Source: Siphlonurus alternatus
Taxonomy: Eukaryota > Arthropoda > Insecta > Ephemeroptera > Siphlonuridae
Direction: 5' to 3'
DNA length: 64,000 nucleotides
Assembly (NCBI GenBank): GCA_949825025.1
Contig: OX463782.1
Location: 32,459,351-32,523,350, forward strand
Numbering within the stretch: position 1 is the first letter of the stretch; each line of letters begins with the position of its first letter. The notes beneath the pieces are model-generated. The model was not told where the DNA came from. It did not search any database and saw nothing but the letters and a program-made list of their open reading frames with translations. A program made the position numbers and the translations under genes. Shown here one piece after another: positions 49,023 to 60,545 of this stretch.

Positions 49023-49099
49023 GAGATGGCGCGGACCAACAGCCGATTGATCAGGAGAAGTCGGCGGCGGGCTATGACACCAACCTGTACCTCTACCAG
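49023..49099 (+). CDS. kcc: K-Cl cotransporter (KCC), coding exon 2
   Basis: A 77-base exon with acceptor T8-CAG (AG at 49,021-49,022) and donor GTATGT at 49,100. In the frame set by exon 1 it gives 2+75 bases: DGADQQPIDQEKSAAGYD then TNLYLYQ. The end of this segment matches the KCC pattern before TM1 (Asn-Leu/Met-x-Leu-Tyr/Phe followed by acidic residues). It is cytosolic; in vertebrate KCCs the equivalent N-terminal stretch sits in the inward vestibule and contributes to autoinhibition. A different frame of the same DNA is also open (MARTNSRL...), but it does not join to neighbouring exons and is a shadow. The exon ends at a codon boundary, matching the next exon. Confidence 0.9.
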
Positions 49100-49999
49100 G
49101 TATGTGAGAACATTTCTCCTGACAAAATGGCAGCTCGCATATGTAATAAACATCACGATCCTCTTCTTTCTATTATACATAGAAGTTAGCATGACAAAAC
49201 TTGACTAAAAAAAAAAAAAATTAATAATAATTTTTTCTTTTATTTTTTTATTTTATTTTCTTGTCTGATTAATGTTTTATATTATATTACAGCCATAACA
49301 TGTTTAGGTTTATTTCAAAATATATAACAATCTGATAGAAAAGTTTCATAAAATATAGCATATAAACTGACAACCTTTATTATTATACTGATTGTTCATT
49401 GCTGAAGTATTCATTTTTCATTAAAAATTTTGAATCTTACAGAAAGTAGACAAATATATGCACCTAATTTAAACAGAGACTATAAATTAAAAATAATTAA
49501 TTTTTATTTTGTCAACAGAAAAATATTTTAGTATTGTTAAAGAAAACTGTAACATTTTGAATTGAACTTATGGTATTTTAAAACTTTCCTCCTTCTACCC
49601 TTCTAACATTTTAATAATTTCTCAACTTCATGTGAACCAATTTTAAAAATTTAAAAAACTATTTTGGAGCAATAAAATCAATATGATTTATTAGTAATGC
49701 TCCGTAATGCTACCTAGAAAGAATTTGATTATTTACATATTTAGAGCTTATTATTTTATTTAGTGTCGACTATGTTAAAAATAGCATCAATGGATTCTCA
49801 GCATGCATGACCATTTACTTCTAAAAACGAATTAATAATTTATCCAGTTTTTAAGTTACCATTTTAAATTTTCAGTTTAAATTCATGTACGGAAAAACAA
49901 ACCAATGCAAGCAATCCATTTGGCTTATAAATGACCTATTATAGAAGTGGTTTAAAATCCCCTACTTTGATTCTCATGATTCTCAACAACACGATTACA

Positions 50000-50150
50000 T
50001 TAAAGCCGGTATTACAAGATACAATTTTTCCAACTATTGCATACAATTTTTCCTTGCAAGAAAACTTGAACACCATTTGTTTGTGTGGAGATGAAATTTT
50101 CTTGCAAGGAAAAATTGTATGCAACATTGTATCGTGTAATACAGGCTTAA
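50000..50150. mobile_element. TTAA-flanked MITE family 2 (AAGCCGGTATTAC), copy 1
   Basis: TTAA at both ends; arms AAGCCGGTATTACAAGATAC and GTATCGTGTAATACAGGCTT, inner GCATACAATTTTTCCTTGCA repeated inverted. A hairpin around AAACTTGAACACC. Overlapping frames of 78-82 codons are shadows. Confidence 0.87.
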
Positions 50151-51164
50151 AGCTAGTACTTACTACTTTATGCATATGACGAAATATTATCTCAAATAAT
50201 TTTTTTTACCTGAACTTGAACGTTTGTAATTGATATGTAAATACGTCCGCCAACTTTTGTTTTCTCTGTATATTTATTCTTGTGTTATATAATGGTAAAA
50301 TAAACAAAGCGTGGCAGACACAGGAACTGTTGAAAGCACGTAATATAAGCACTTAAAAACACACAGTTTAAGAATAGGAAAACTTATTATATAACCAAAT
50401 AGTGATAGCAAATATTTCCTAACTAGTACTTTACTTTTAAGGTTTATTTAAAGAATAGCTTAAAATTAAATTAAAAATTGATATAAACAGATATTAACCA
50501 AACATTCTGAGTATATTCTTTAATAATTTAATTGAGTTAAGAAATTTTATTTAATTACACAATAGAACTTGAAAGAAGAAGAATTATTACAGTAATATAA
50601 AAACATACAATAATCAATAAAATGAGCAAAACTTGACAATTACAACCAAGTAAAAATTTACTCTAGTAAAAGTTTAATTGAATTTCATTTGTCTTGGCAA
50701 CTTGTTTAAGAAAAACACGGCTTATTAATATTTTTGCAATTTCATTTCATTGCTTCTAATTTGGTACAATTTACTAATAAAAATATTTAAAACACCCATA
50801 TTTATTTTGTTCATCAATAACAGACAAATCTTGAAGTTAAATTCAAATAAATGCTACGTCAATTTATTCTCCCACGCGCTCGTTATGATCAAGTATATTT
50901 TAAACAAAACACTGATTAAAACTAATGACGGTGAAAATTTCTACCACATTCTGATTTGAATTTAGGTGCTTAAATTAGAAAATATAAAGTTCATTTTCCT
51001 TTTAGTATTAAACCTTATTTATTAAAATTTATATTAATATTACAGTATCAATATTTACATAATTAGACAGTGAAATTATTATGCTAATTTTTGTGTTCAT
51101 AATTACATAATCTTCACGTATAGGTTGAAGGTTCAGTGCTAATATTTGCCTCCGTCTGGGAGGG

Positions 51165-51215
51165 GGGTGCAGGATATATAAGGACGTAAGCAGGACACGT
51201 GCACTCCCTTGGCAA
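51165..51215 (+). promoter_or_regulatory. TATA plus E-box candidate
   Basis: TATATAAGG (about 51,174) followed at about +25 by CACGTG in a GC-richer patch (51.12-51.25 kb). No open frame follows. Weak candidate for an internal promoter. Confidence 0.15.
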
Positions 51216-51917
51216 TTCCGTCCTTGTCCTGATCGGTCTCACCTTACTAATAGTTAACGTTCACATAAATTGCTGCAGGACAAAATATTTTCTTATAAAC
51301 TATACCATAAAATATATAAATTGAATAACTACTACTTGATACAGTCAGTATATAGAAGTATTTTTTATTGCCAGAATTTTATTTATAGCTAGAGAAAATA
51401 TACGCATTGATATTTTAAACTACTTTTGCATATTGATATTATATATCACATAGAATTCTAGAAAACTTTCCAAAAGATTTAAGATAAACGTGTGAGTATT
51501 TAAATTGTATGCGTTTTAAAATTTGAAACATTGCCAAAAAAAAAAAAAAAAAAATGGACTTTATAAAAGGCTTGCACTTTTAGCTTTTTTTGATAGAAAT
51601 CTTTTAACTGTGGTTGACTTTGATGGATTGTAGAACTGCAAGTACACAAAAGTCCCATAGTTAAAAATGGAAAAGAACAACGACGCAATGTTATAGTGAA
51701 ATGAAATTGCAACAATCCGCAACACATGGCATAATATTACTGTATGAGATAATCGCATCTTTTTTTAATTAAATTTTCTTTAAAGTCAGTTATACTAATA
51801 ATATTGATTTTCATTAGCAGCGACATTTTTAATTTAAACCATATTTTACTAATCGATTGCATTATCAAGTTGTCAACTCAACTCACAACGAAAATTAAAA
51901 TGAAAAAAGTTCAAATT

Positions 51918-52120
51918 TTATAATGTGAACACCCAGAACATAATTTCAATCACAAGGCGGGTACTGGACAACACAAACTTTATTTTCCCTGCTCTGCTTA
52001 TGGACGTTGCCACGCAGTCTTCGGTCGTGTGCTGAACTAGAATGATTTTATGATGGCTCAATCGTCTTACGTCTCCCAAAATTTCAAATCCGCATCTCTT
52101 CTGGAACTGCAGCTCCAGTA
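51918..52120 (-). other. Unrecognised minus-strand open frame of about 67 codons without ATG start
   Basis: Minus strand reads KRCGFEILGDVRRLSHHK, then VQHTTEDCVATSISRAGK, and stops at 51,918. Composition is richer in GC than its surroundings. No family is recognised; possible transposon or exon remnant. Confidence 0.18.
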
Positions 52121-53409
52121 ATTAAATAATTTAAAGTTATTGCTCTCCAGAGATGTATAATTAATATTGAACAAGTAATACATATTTTTCTGTGCCTTTC
52201 TATTATTGTCACAAATCATAAAATATTATTAAACATAAACTACCTTCAGCAATGTATACTGTATATTTCTTTATCTGAAACCGATATTACACATTAAAAT
52301 GTTATCCATTTATTTAAGTACAGATTAAATTTCCTTTCAGGAAAAAATCATAACTAGGCAATAAATAGAAAATTTGTATCATGTAATATCAGCTTTTTTA
52401 TTTTATTTTTTTTTTTCTGTAGACGTGTGTAAACAATTTTCACTTAAGTCTTATGTAATAACAATGTTATTGTACAGTATAAGACAAACATAAAAAAAAA
52501 CAGGAGACCCCCCTCTCTCCCCGCCCTCTGAGTTATAAGACAGGTATATATATATCTGATCGTAAGATATATAAAATCTAGTTTCCTTTTCAAAATAAAT
52601 TGGATAGGATCTTCCAATAAAATTTATTATATTATATAGATCATACAAGTAGTTGACTCTTTGGGAAAAAAAATGTACTATATATACCTATATCTATAGT
52701 ACGTATCATACAGTATATATAATACCTCACAGTATATAATATTACATAGCTTCACGCTTCCAGCAAATGATTTATATAGAAAGAGATATATAATTTAAAA
52801 GTTGGAAAAAAAAAATTTTTTTTTTCAGAAACATCTTTCATCTGTGAGTTGTTAACTGGACTAGAAGTCATTGCAAGCGAAAGAAAAAAAAATCTTGTAA
52901 AATAGATGAGAGTTGAAGGCATGTAGAGAGAAATCGTGCAAGTATTCATGGAATTCTTGTAGAGAGAAATCCAAGCGTGGCGTCATGTATAGTCAATTTT
53001 ATATGAAATATTCACTCCGGAAGTAGTCAAATTATATAGGAATGCTGTGGTCTTTCTTTTCGTATTTCAGCGTTGCTATATCACACATAGGTTAGTAATG
53101 CAAAGCTCTTCAAAGTTTCAAAACTGAATTACAAGCAGAACAGCTACATACTTCATATTTCCATCCTCATCCGGAGGGAATATATTATTAATTTGATTGT
53201 AGTGGTGTGTGTTGGAACTGCGGCTTTCTACGTTTTACCGAACTTGGAGAAAACAATTTTAAGATATCTAAAATGATCCAAACATGTTGTACGCACAATT
53301 CTATCTCATCATAAATACAAAAAGTTATATATATTATTATATATAACTAAGAGATTTGCTTTCCCTGTAGTGCAAAATTAAATTCATCCTCTTACATCAT
53401 ATGTATTAA

Positions 53410-53600
53410 AATTCAATGATGATCGACCACACACAAGTGCATCACTGCACTGGGTGGAAAGCGAGACGAATTTACCCCAGGGAGGGAGCAGCGTAATTTT
53501 TACTTGAAACGATCACTCATCCAAGTACTAACCACGCGCGACGTAGCCTGACTTCGGTGATCTAACGAGAACCGGTCAATGCACTGCGCCACGCTCGATT
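53410..53600 (-). mobile_element. 5S-rRNA-headed SINE, diverged, head plus unlike body
   Basis: On the minus strand: GTGGCGCAGTGCATTGACCG, TTCTCGTTAGATCACCGAAG and GCGTGGTTAGTACTTGGATG, closer to true 5S rRNA than the other copies. The sequence after the head differs from the usual body, ending about 53,410. Confidence 0.75.
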
Positions 53601-54315
53601 GTATTTTTCCTTTGTATAATTTTTCAAAGTATACCCACATGATACTAATTGATGAATTTGTTGATAAAAGTATTGATATATAGTATATTTTACTATATTA
53701 TATAATATTGTACAGTATAAAAATATTATATATTTTTTTCTTCCGATCGTCATTCTGAGACGCTAAAAATCTCTTTTTCAGGACATTTTATCAATAACCA
53801 ATACACCAATACTATATAAACGTATAACGAAAAAATATGTATATATTATATTACATCAGCTAAAACTGCTATAGCTTTAGCATTTCATCTGATGTATATA
53901 AAAAATAATGTTTTATGTAAATAAAAAAAGGAATTAGCGGGAAATTTATTTTTAAAATTTATTATTAAAAATAGTCTATAATGGCTTTATTTTTTTGAAC
54001 GTCAAACGCGAATAATCGGTATAATATATCGATTTTTTTATAACCGTATATATGAAATCAATAATATTAGAATTGTTAATAAGTGACTGTAACTTTAAAT
54101 TGTGTTATAATAATGAATTTCCATACATTATCAATTCATACAATGGACGTTTCATAAAACAAAATTATAATATATTTCACAGTTCTATATATTTTTAAAA
54201 TGCGTTTCTATTGAAATGTATGTCACTAGATTTGACGTAATAATTAATAATAATAGAATTAATAAAATTAATTTTATTTTAATTATTGATTTATTTAATT
54301 CTTTTATTAATCATT

Positions 54316-54649
54316 TTAAAAGGGTAAGGTAATGCGCCCAATGTTAAAAATAATCCCACACATGAAAATTATGAAAAAAAATTAAAATGTTCTCCTCCAC
54401 ATCCCCTATCAATAATACAAATTATTGAGTTATGAATTTTTAAAATTGACTAATTTAACACATAGAAGTTTGATTTTTCCATGTTAAAGTAGTCAACTTT
54501 GAAAATTCATAACTTAAAAACTAGCTTAAATTTGTATACCCGATATTTTAACTACTGATAGGGGATGTGGAGGAGAACATTTTATTTTTTTTTCATAATT
54601 TTCATGTGTGGGATTATTTTTAACATTTGGCGTGTTACCTTCCCCTTAA
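54316..54649. mobile_element. TTAA-flanked foldback MITE family 3
   Basis: TTAA at both ends, AAGGTAATGCGCC / GGCGTGTTACCTT termini, long inverted arms including AAAAATAATCCCACACATGA and GTTCTCCTCCACATCCCCTA. Its subterminal AAGGTAA resembles family 1. Confidence 0.87.
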
Positions 54650-54683
54650 CGCTGATAATTGGACTTAAAGAAATGCATGAAGT

Positions 54684-54908
54684 TAGTTGATAAAGAGTAA
54701 CAAGTCCTCTCTTAGGTCAGAAGAGAGCAATCCTGACATTGTGACAGACGACAGGTTGAAAGCACCACCACATCTAGTCAAACTTGCGGACAAAAAGCCA
54801 GACAAAGCGAAGAGTTCCGAAGGCTCCGGGCTTTCGCCACATAATGCGTCATTTTTCTGCGCCCAGAGTTCTTTAAACTTCCAACTTTTTTTTACTGTCT
54901 TCAAATGA
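54684..54908. other. Unrecognised GC-richer patch with overlapping open frames
   Basis: Plus frame of 73 codons beginning near an acceptor-like CCTCTCTTAG reads SEESNPDIVTDDRLKAPPHL, then LADKKPDKAKSSEGSG; the minus strand is open for the same span. The phase does not fit insertion between KCC exons 2 and 3. A cryptic exon or repeat remnant is possible. Confidence 0.2.
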
Positions 54909-55419
54909 ATGAATTTTCTTTGACTTATTAATAGAAACTTGATGAACTTTAAAATTAAAATCTTTTAGGTAAAAATTGAACTACACAATAGTTTTTTTTT
55001 TCTCTTTGATTAATTTTTTTTCCCTTTTAGATCTCAAAGAAACTTGCTAGAAAAAAATGTACAAAGAATTGAACCATCTCAAATATCAATAGTACCATTT
55101 TTAATAAAGTGAAAAGAACTGAACTACGTTTTAAGTTTAAATCTATATTGGTATTACAAAGAATTGTGGGAGATTAGAAGCGAAGTTAGATATTAGTTTG
55201 AAAGGGAATATTATTTTCTCCCTTGAGCTATTTTTTATTAAAAAGGTATGCGATTAAGCTTATTCCTTTTAATAAAGAATTATCAGCAGAGCTCCGAGCT
55301 TTTCCTTATAGGAGATTGACAGAAATTCCACCGCAAAGTAGGTGAAGATATTTTCTATAAGCATTCAATCTGCTCCACCTATAGTTAATTAATGAATTGA
55401 AATTAATAATTATTAGTTT

Positions 55420-55778
55420 TTTATCAAACCTTAATTGGGTACTTATAATGAATATAAAATAATTAATCACTAACAGTAAGTCTACGAACTCGAACATTCC
55501 AAAAGTTCCAAAACTCCAAATTCTGCGTTTTTTGGACTCAATTGGAATGAATCTGCCGCGTGCCGTGGCCTTGCAATCCATCTTGGCATGCCTGTGACTG
55601 AGGGAAATGTGGAAACCTCAGCCAGGATGGACGCTGCAGCTTTTATCAATGAAATGGGAGTGTAGTCCACAGTCAGGCGAACCACATTGTGGAAAAGTGA
55701 AAGTCCCTGGTTGGGAGAAATGTGATTTTTGTCGAAAATGGTCACCCATCCAAATACTAATCACTCTCGGCATTGATT
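55420..55778 (-). mobile_element. 5S-rRNA-headed SINE, minus strand, 5'-truncated
   Basis: Minus strand: TGCCGAGAGTGATTAGTATT, TGGATGGGTGACCATTTTCG, then the body and core (CATCCTGGCTGAGGTTTCCA, CAAGATGGATTGCAAGGCCA) and tail GTACCCAATTAAGGTTTGAT. The head is cut within the 5S A-box region. Confidence 0.85.
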
Positions 55779-56965
55779 TAATACAGAATACAGGCCATAC
55801 TGGTAAAACTTTATACTTGGATCTCTTAAAAAACTTCCTTAATACACTTATACTTTTTTTACGTAAATTTAAAATGGTAATTTAACTTATAAGTAAATTC
55901 TAAAAATAGAATGAAAATTTTCCACTTAAAATGATGATGATAACAAAGTTATTCAATAATAAATTGTTATATATTATATACAACATTAACGTTGTACTTA
56001 CATCATCAAGTTAGAAGCGATGACATTAACGATAAAAGCCCTCGAGGCTCTTTTTTTTTTTTTTTTTTTTTTTTAGAACATGTGGTAAAAAAACATTAGT
56101 CAGTGTGGGAGGGATTTGTGCCCCTAAGTATATAGGCAACAACATTACACGCTCGTGGGCGCAAAGTGTGACAACCAGGCAAACATGTAGGCGATGGGGC
56201 ATATAAAAAACTAGTACGCAACAAATATTACCCGTCGTCTAATGTTACATATATATTACGGATCATGTGATATGCTTGGGGCATTTTTTTAGCTTGCACA
56301 TGATTATACGAGTACGGTAATTCTGACAACCACGTTACGTAAAATGTGCCTGAAATTAATTAATACCAGTGATGAAGGGATAAAATTTGTTTCGAGACAA
56401 AAAAAAATTTTTTTTTTTCAGCATATTTTTTTCACAGATATGCTTTTTTTTTTATGTTGTCAAGTTTCTAACATCAAATTTTTAAAAATACGAAAGTAAA
56501 AAAAAAAGTGTCAATTAATTAACTTTATAAATACACAGAATTTAATTGAAATTATTAACTGTTTAATTATTTTAAAATCTGGTTGTTGTTTTTTTGTTTT
56601 TTGTTTTTTTTTTTTATTTTATTTTATTTTATTTTTTTTTTGTTCACTAACCAAAAAGTCGTATTTTTTGTACTCTCAAATTCTGCATATAAAGCTATAT
56701 TAAAGTAATTTAAGTGACCTAAAAAACCTTTAATTTTTAATGACACGTTATAGTAAAAACGGAAATGAAAACTTGTACATGAAAAGATTGTTATCAATTA
56801 TTGATAATAATCCAGCGTAACATTTTTACATTAGCAGATTAGTGGTAGTGATGACTTTTCTTTGAAGTTAACAAGACTTTTTTTTTTTTTTTCAAATATT
56901 TTTTAACACAAAATTTTTGAGAAATTTATTTATCAAAAACGAAAATTGCAGCACGATTTTTGCAG

Positions 56966-57118
56966 TAAAGCCGGTATATATACACGATATACAAATTTTC
57001 TAATTCTTGCATACAATTTTTCTTTACAAGAAAACTTAAACTCCATTTGTTTGTATGGAGATGAAATTTTCTTATAAGGAAAAATTGTATGTGCAAAATT
57101 GTATCGTGTAATACCGGA
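56966..57118. mobile_element. TTAA-type MITE family 2, copy 2
   Basis: AAAGCCGGTATATA... and ...ATTGTATCGTGTAATACCGG with the same inner hairpin (AAACTCCATTTGTTTGTATG) as the copy at 50,000. Ends are degraded. Confidence 0.85.
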
Positions 57119-57279
57119 GACCTCGAGCAAGCACTTCATTGATGACACAGTACAGGCGCTGGGTTCTTATTTTATTATTTAAATTGGTCGAATAAGACAT
57201 CATCAACAGAAACATTAACTGGCACAATTAATATTCGTCATGAGAGTCTGGCATTGTCTTCGACTGAAATTTTAATATT

Positions 57280-57280
<1 letters not shown>

Positions 57281-57349
<69 letters not shown>
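57281..57349 (+). repeat. (CT)n microsatellite
   Basis: About 34 CT units without interruption. Confidence 0.97.
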
Positions 57350-57350
<1 letters not shown>

Positions 57351-58534
57351 TTTATTTTAGCACTATATACCTGCCTCTCTTGATAGAGTCATAATATATT
57401 CTGTTTTAGTCTCCATTATCAGCAAAAATTATTTTTACATCATTTTCCCATTAACAAAAATTTACATTTAAGACGAAGCTCTCCGTTTTCTCCTCTCATT
57501 TTCATGATTTGAATGGGGGGGGGGGTAACACAGACTGCATTTTTTTTTCTATGACTTGACCACTTGTTTATTAAAGCTCATGTATAGTACGGAAAAAAAT
57601 CTAGAAACTTTAACAGCGAATAACTTAACGTTGTTCATGCCATCCATGGACATAAAATATATATATATCCTAGCCTTCCACAATTCATGTATAACGTTTG
57701 TCTTAAGGGAAACATTATCAACAGAATTCAAGTTATTGCTTTACTATAAATAAAAATATATAAGATCGGTGACATAAAGCATAAAAATGCAATATTATTG
57801 TCAAATAAGGTGATAATAAAATTGAAGTATATGATTTATAGTTAATCAAATATATCTCTATATTAAACATAACTTTATAGTTTTCCTGATTGCATAATGA
57901 TAATTATAAATACACCTGTGTATATTATCGTAATATTAGTTTAAATTTATGTCAGCTATTTCCTGAACGGTTACTATATGATACTTTACCTCTAAGCCTA
58001 AAAGAGCTTCAACATTGCTATTCCTACACACATATACCACTTGAGTTGACATTTATGACGCTATATAAACACCCATCTCATCCATCTCCCTTATATATAA
58101 CGTTACCCTTCCTAATCAACTTCTTCGCCATCTCGACCACCTGCAATCGTAAATTGCTCTCTCTCTTCTCTCTCTCTCTCTCATCTCATATAACCTTTTA
58201 TTATATTACTTATAATTCTACACCAAATTCTACGCTGGAATTTGACCACCAAAGTCAGTGATATTAACGACACCTTTTCAATTACTTTAAAAACTGAATA
58301 AAAAAAAAAAAAAAAAAAAAGAGAGATGAAAATAATTAAAAAACATTTTAACGATGATATTGTCATTTCAGGTCTTTTTAAAGAATGAATTTATGCAGAA
58401 CATAATAATGATATAGGCTGGAATCTCTTTCATTATCTTATAACAAAAAATGCACGAGTAAAAGTGCTGAGTTTTCACATCAGCAGATCTTTAGTATTGA
58501 ACATGCATGTTTAAAAATAGTACAAACTCATATA

Positions 58535-58942
58535 GTGGGAGGTGTGGCGCAGTGCGCTTGACCGGGTTTCTTCAGATCACCGAAGTCAAGCAACGCCGAA
58601 CGTGGTTAGTAGTTAGATGGGTGACCATTTTCAACAAAAACCACGTTTCCCACCCAGGTGTAAATCGTTGTGCTTTTCCACTATGTGGTTCCCCTAGCTG
58701 TAGACCATTGCACTTCCGGTTCATTGACAAAAGCTGTATAGCGTCCATCCTGGCTGAGGTTTCCACGTTTCCCTCAGTCGCAGACAAATGCCAGAATGGA
58801 TTACAAAGCCGTGGCCGCCCTCGTTCCGGAAGAGCCCGCGAAACGCTCAAGTTAGGGTTTCGGAAGGTTCGGGGTTTCAAAGTTGTATGTGATTAGTAAG
58901 TAGAAGTACCCAATAAGGTTTGATTAACAAAAAATAATAAAG
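58535..58942 (+). mobile_element. 5S-rRNA-headed SINE, most complete copy
   Basis: GTGGGAGGTGTGGCGCAGTG, CAGATCACCGAAGTCAAGCA (A-box 58,583-58,592) and TTAGATGGGTGACC (C-box) form the 5S-like head. The body has TGTAGACCATTGC, CATTGACAAAAGCTG and the core CATCCTGGCTGAGGTTTCCA...GAATGGATTACAAAGCCGTGG. The tail runs TTCGGGGTTTCAAAG to GTACCCAATAAGGTTTGATT and AT-rich repeats. Head, body, core and tail are all present. A 129-codon frame on the element is a shadow. Confidence 0.9.
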
Positions 58943-60101
58943 TAAACTTATTCTATGCAGCTGAGGTTATTTTTTAAACAATTTTGTACGTTTTTCTTTC
59001 TATGTGTTCACTTGAAATAATTTTAAATGTCGGATTACAAGTTGTACAACGTTAACTGAAGCGTACAGTAAACTTTGACTACTTTTTTCCCGACATTTAA
59101 CGTTCACTTTTGTCCCTGCGGTATTCTCACAATTTTCCAGATGTGTGTTCGGAGGAAAAGTTTACAAATTTAAACTTATTTTGGAACTTGCTCTATTTAT
59201 TTTAATGTAAGAAGTTTTATATATAAAAAAAAATATATCGCAATTTTGCAGTTGACTTTCTTTTTTAAATTAGAACAATTTTTTTTTAATGTGTTACAAT
59301 TTTAAAGGAGACAATATTGTGTGTTTTTGAGTTCTTCAAAACTTCATTATAAACATAATTAATTTGACTTAAAATAAGATATAATCAAAGTAATTAAAAA
59401 TAAATTTATATTGTTAAAATGAAACAAACACTTTTAATTAATTCACAGCAAACTATATTAAGATTTAAAACTGCCAGTAAGATGTTGCAGCTCCCTTACT
59501 AAATGAAGGGTTTAACTCCCAAATGCCCCAAAAGAGCATGCGTAAACCAGTTTTATCCCCCGAGGATCTAGATGGAAATCATGGGGGCGTGTATTATTTT
59601 TTTTATATATTTTTTTTAACATCTTGATGGATGACTAATTATAATCATATTTCGTATTTGCCAACACAAAATGAAACACGGAATTATAAAGAAATTATAT
59701 TTTGATGGAATAGTATTATTGATCCTATATATTTTATTTTAAAAATGCTTCAAATTGCAATGAACATGGTATTATAAAAATATAATTTATATATAGGAAG
59801 TGGTCCGCAGTGGATATAGATATGTACGCAGAAGTAGCATTAATTAAATAGAACATGTTATGGATTTCGGAAAGTATATATGTATGGCTATTTATAAATA
59901 ATTTTTTTTTTCTTAAAATATATAGTCATTCCAAATGAGCACCACTACACAATAATCATGCACTCTTTGACTCGGTGAACCAAGTTGCTATCGTTACTTT
60001 CCAAGTACCTCTAAACTAAACTAAAAAAAAAAAAAAAAAAATCAGAACTCACCCAAATGGGAGGGTACAAGAAATTAATAGTTTTTGTAGCATTTTAACA
60101 C

Positions 60102-60222
60102 CCCACGGATAATTTTATCACGTTGAAGCTCTTGAAATCGTCCTTTTCCAGCCTTATCCCTACTCATTATCCAGCTTCGAGCTCATTAGGGTGTACCCCC
60201 GTAAAAAAAATGATAATAAAAA
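60102..60222 (+). mobile_element. SINE tail fragment next to exon 3
   Basis: CTACTCATTATCCAGCTTCG...GTAAAAAAAATGATAATAAAA matches the tail of the element at 37,976-38,178. It ends about 60 bases upstream of the exon 3 acceptor. Confidence 0.55.
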
Positions 60223-60284
60223 CCTCAATTTGCAGTTAGAAAATTTAGTTGTCACTTTATTGTTTACTTTACGATTATTTGCAG

Positions 60285-60545
60285 GAGGAGATGGAGGACC
60301 GTCCTCGAATCTCCACGCTGCTCAACTCTCTGGCCAACTACTCGAACACCATCCCTGCGGCCACCGACCCCGACGCAAAGCCCGCGGCGGCTGCGGCTGG
60401 AGCTCGCATGGGCACCCTTATCGGCGTCTACCTGCCGTGTATCCAGAACATCTTTGGTGTGATCCTTTTCATCCGACTGACGTGGGTGGTGGGCACTGCG
60501 GGGGCGCTGGCGGGCTTCCTCATTGTGCTTACCTGCTGCTGTGTG
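60285..60545 (+). CDS. kcc: K-Cl cotransporter (KCC), coding exon 3 (TM1, start of TM2)
   Basis: 261 bases, 87 codons, phase 0 at both ends; acceptor TTTGCAG and donor GTTAGT. It begins [20 protein letters not shown], the highly conserved pre-TM1 segment of animal KCCs. An Ala-rich linker of about 16 residues follows, then TM1 (exon residues about 42-66) with [14 protein letters not shown], then the start of TM2 ending LTCCCV. By alignment to human KCC1, Asn55 of the exon (about residue 124 of the joined protein) corresponds to Asn131, which with the next Ile supplies backbone K+ ligands; Gly-Val-Ile just after corresponds to the first Cl- site. Codons are strongly GC-rich at third positions, unlike the AT-rich surroundings. 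The reading continues past the donor to a stop at 60,620, which is intron. Confidence 0.97.

Larger units (their letters stand above)
49100..60284 (+). other. KCC intron 2 (11.2 kb)
   Basis: Bounded by GTATGT and TTTGCAG. It contains MITEs at 50.0, 54.3 and 57.0 kb, three 5S-headed SINE copies (53.4, 55.4 and 58.5 kb), a (CT)n tract at 57.3 kb, and a SINE-tail fragment 65 bases before exon 3. The intervals 49.2-49.9, 50.2-51.1, 51.3-51.9, 52.2-53.4, 53.6-54.3, 55.0-55.4, 55.8-56.9, 57.4-58.5 and 59.0-60.1 kb are otherwise AT-rich with poly-T tracts, and I see no gene in them. Confidence 0.85.

Noticed and set aside
49008..49208. Arg-rich frame over KCC exon 2
   Set aside because: Wrong frame: the KCC frame joins exons 1 and 3 in phase and matches the family.
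49931..50179. Overlapping 78-82 codon frames
   Set aside because: They are the two strands of a TTAA-flanked hairpin MITE.
58507..58896. 129-codon plus and 102-codon minus frames
   Set aside because: They overlap the 5S-headed SINE; the frame is broken in the other copies at 14.7, 31.3 and 55.4 kb.
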